64,000 bases of DNA, taken from Haliclona indistincta (Eukaryota > Porifera > Demospongiae > Haplosclerida > Chalinidae). Below the pieces are notes generated by a model. The model was not told the DNA's origin. It did not search any database and worked only from the letters and a program-made list of their open reading frames with translations. The position numbers and the translations under genes are program-made. Numbering within the stretch: position 1 is the first letter of the stretch; every line of letters begins with the position of its first letter. Where the stretch lies: NCBI GenBank assembly GCA_964017065.1, contig OZ024784.1:15667152-15731151 (forward strand), in the 5' to 3' direction. Shown piece by piece: positions 63,993 through 64,000 of this stretch.

Positions 63993-64000
63993 TCGCTAAT

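Overview
The window reads as nuclear DNA of an early-branching, gene-dense animal, most plausibly a demosponge. Introns are very short (many of 45-90 bp, GT-AG), intergenic spaces are often under 250 bp, and the proteins are animal-type (FANCD2, TAF6L, CRIPT, atlastin, anoctamin, Rab4) but diverged. No bacterial operon signals, CRISPR arrays or plasmid features are present. The species is inference; the eukaryotic gene structure is read directly.

Region 1 (about 1-31 kb) is a run of conserved housekeeping genes, mostly in head-to-head pairs: calcineurin B / glucosidase II alpha; TRAPPC6 / AHSA1; pinin / DMAC2L; an ankyrin-JmjC (JMJD8-like) gene and CDPF1 on the minus strand facing FANCD2; MRPL49 / TAF6L; a small PPxY membrane protein; PRPF39 / CRIPT. 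Start codons of paired genes lie only about 55-200 bp apart, and CACGTG boxes recur in several of these promoter intervals.

Region 2 (31.1-43.3 kb) is the most unusual part. It is a tandem array of eight four-pass membrane protein genes plus one decayed exon, sharing a four-exon layout and a cysteine/tryptophan pattern that resembles TMEM179/TMEM179B. One copy has an in-frame stop at the end of exon 1. Palindromic fold-back repeats sit inside the array.

Region 3 (43.4-53.3 kb) returns to conserved genes: an aldo-keto reductase, RAB4, atlastin, an ANO8/ANO10-type anoctamin with a replication-type histone H4 gene nested antisense in one intron, and a globin.

Region 4 (53.3-64 kb) is a rearranged, repeat-rich island. 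It holds an orphan 3' end of serine palmitoyltransferase 2; a 1.2-kb duplicate of the anoctamin/globin head-to-head region fused to an atlastin exon; several non-autonomous elements with terminal inverted repeats and visible target duplications; tRNA-like SINE segments; and a 5'-truncated non-LTR reverse transcriptase with a C-terminal zinc/nuclease-like domain.

Protein identities come from recalled family sequences and motifs, not from searches. Exon edges were read by eye; gene spans are start codon to stop codon.
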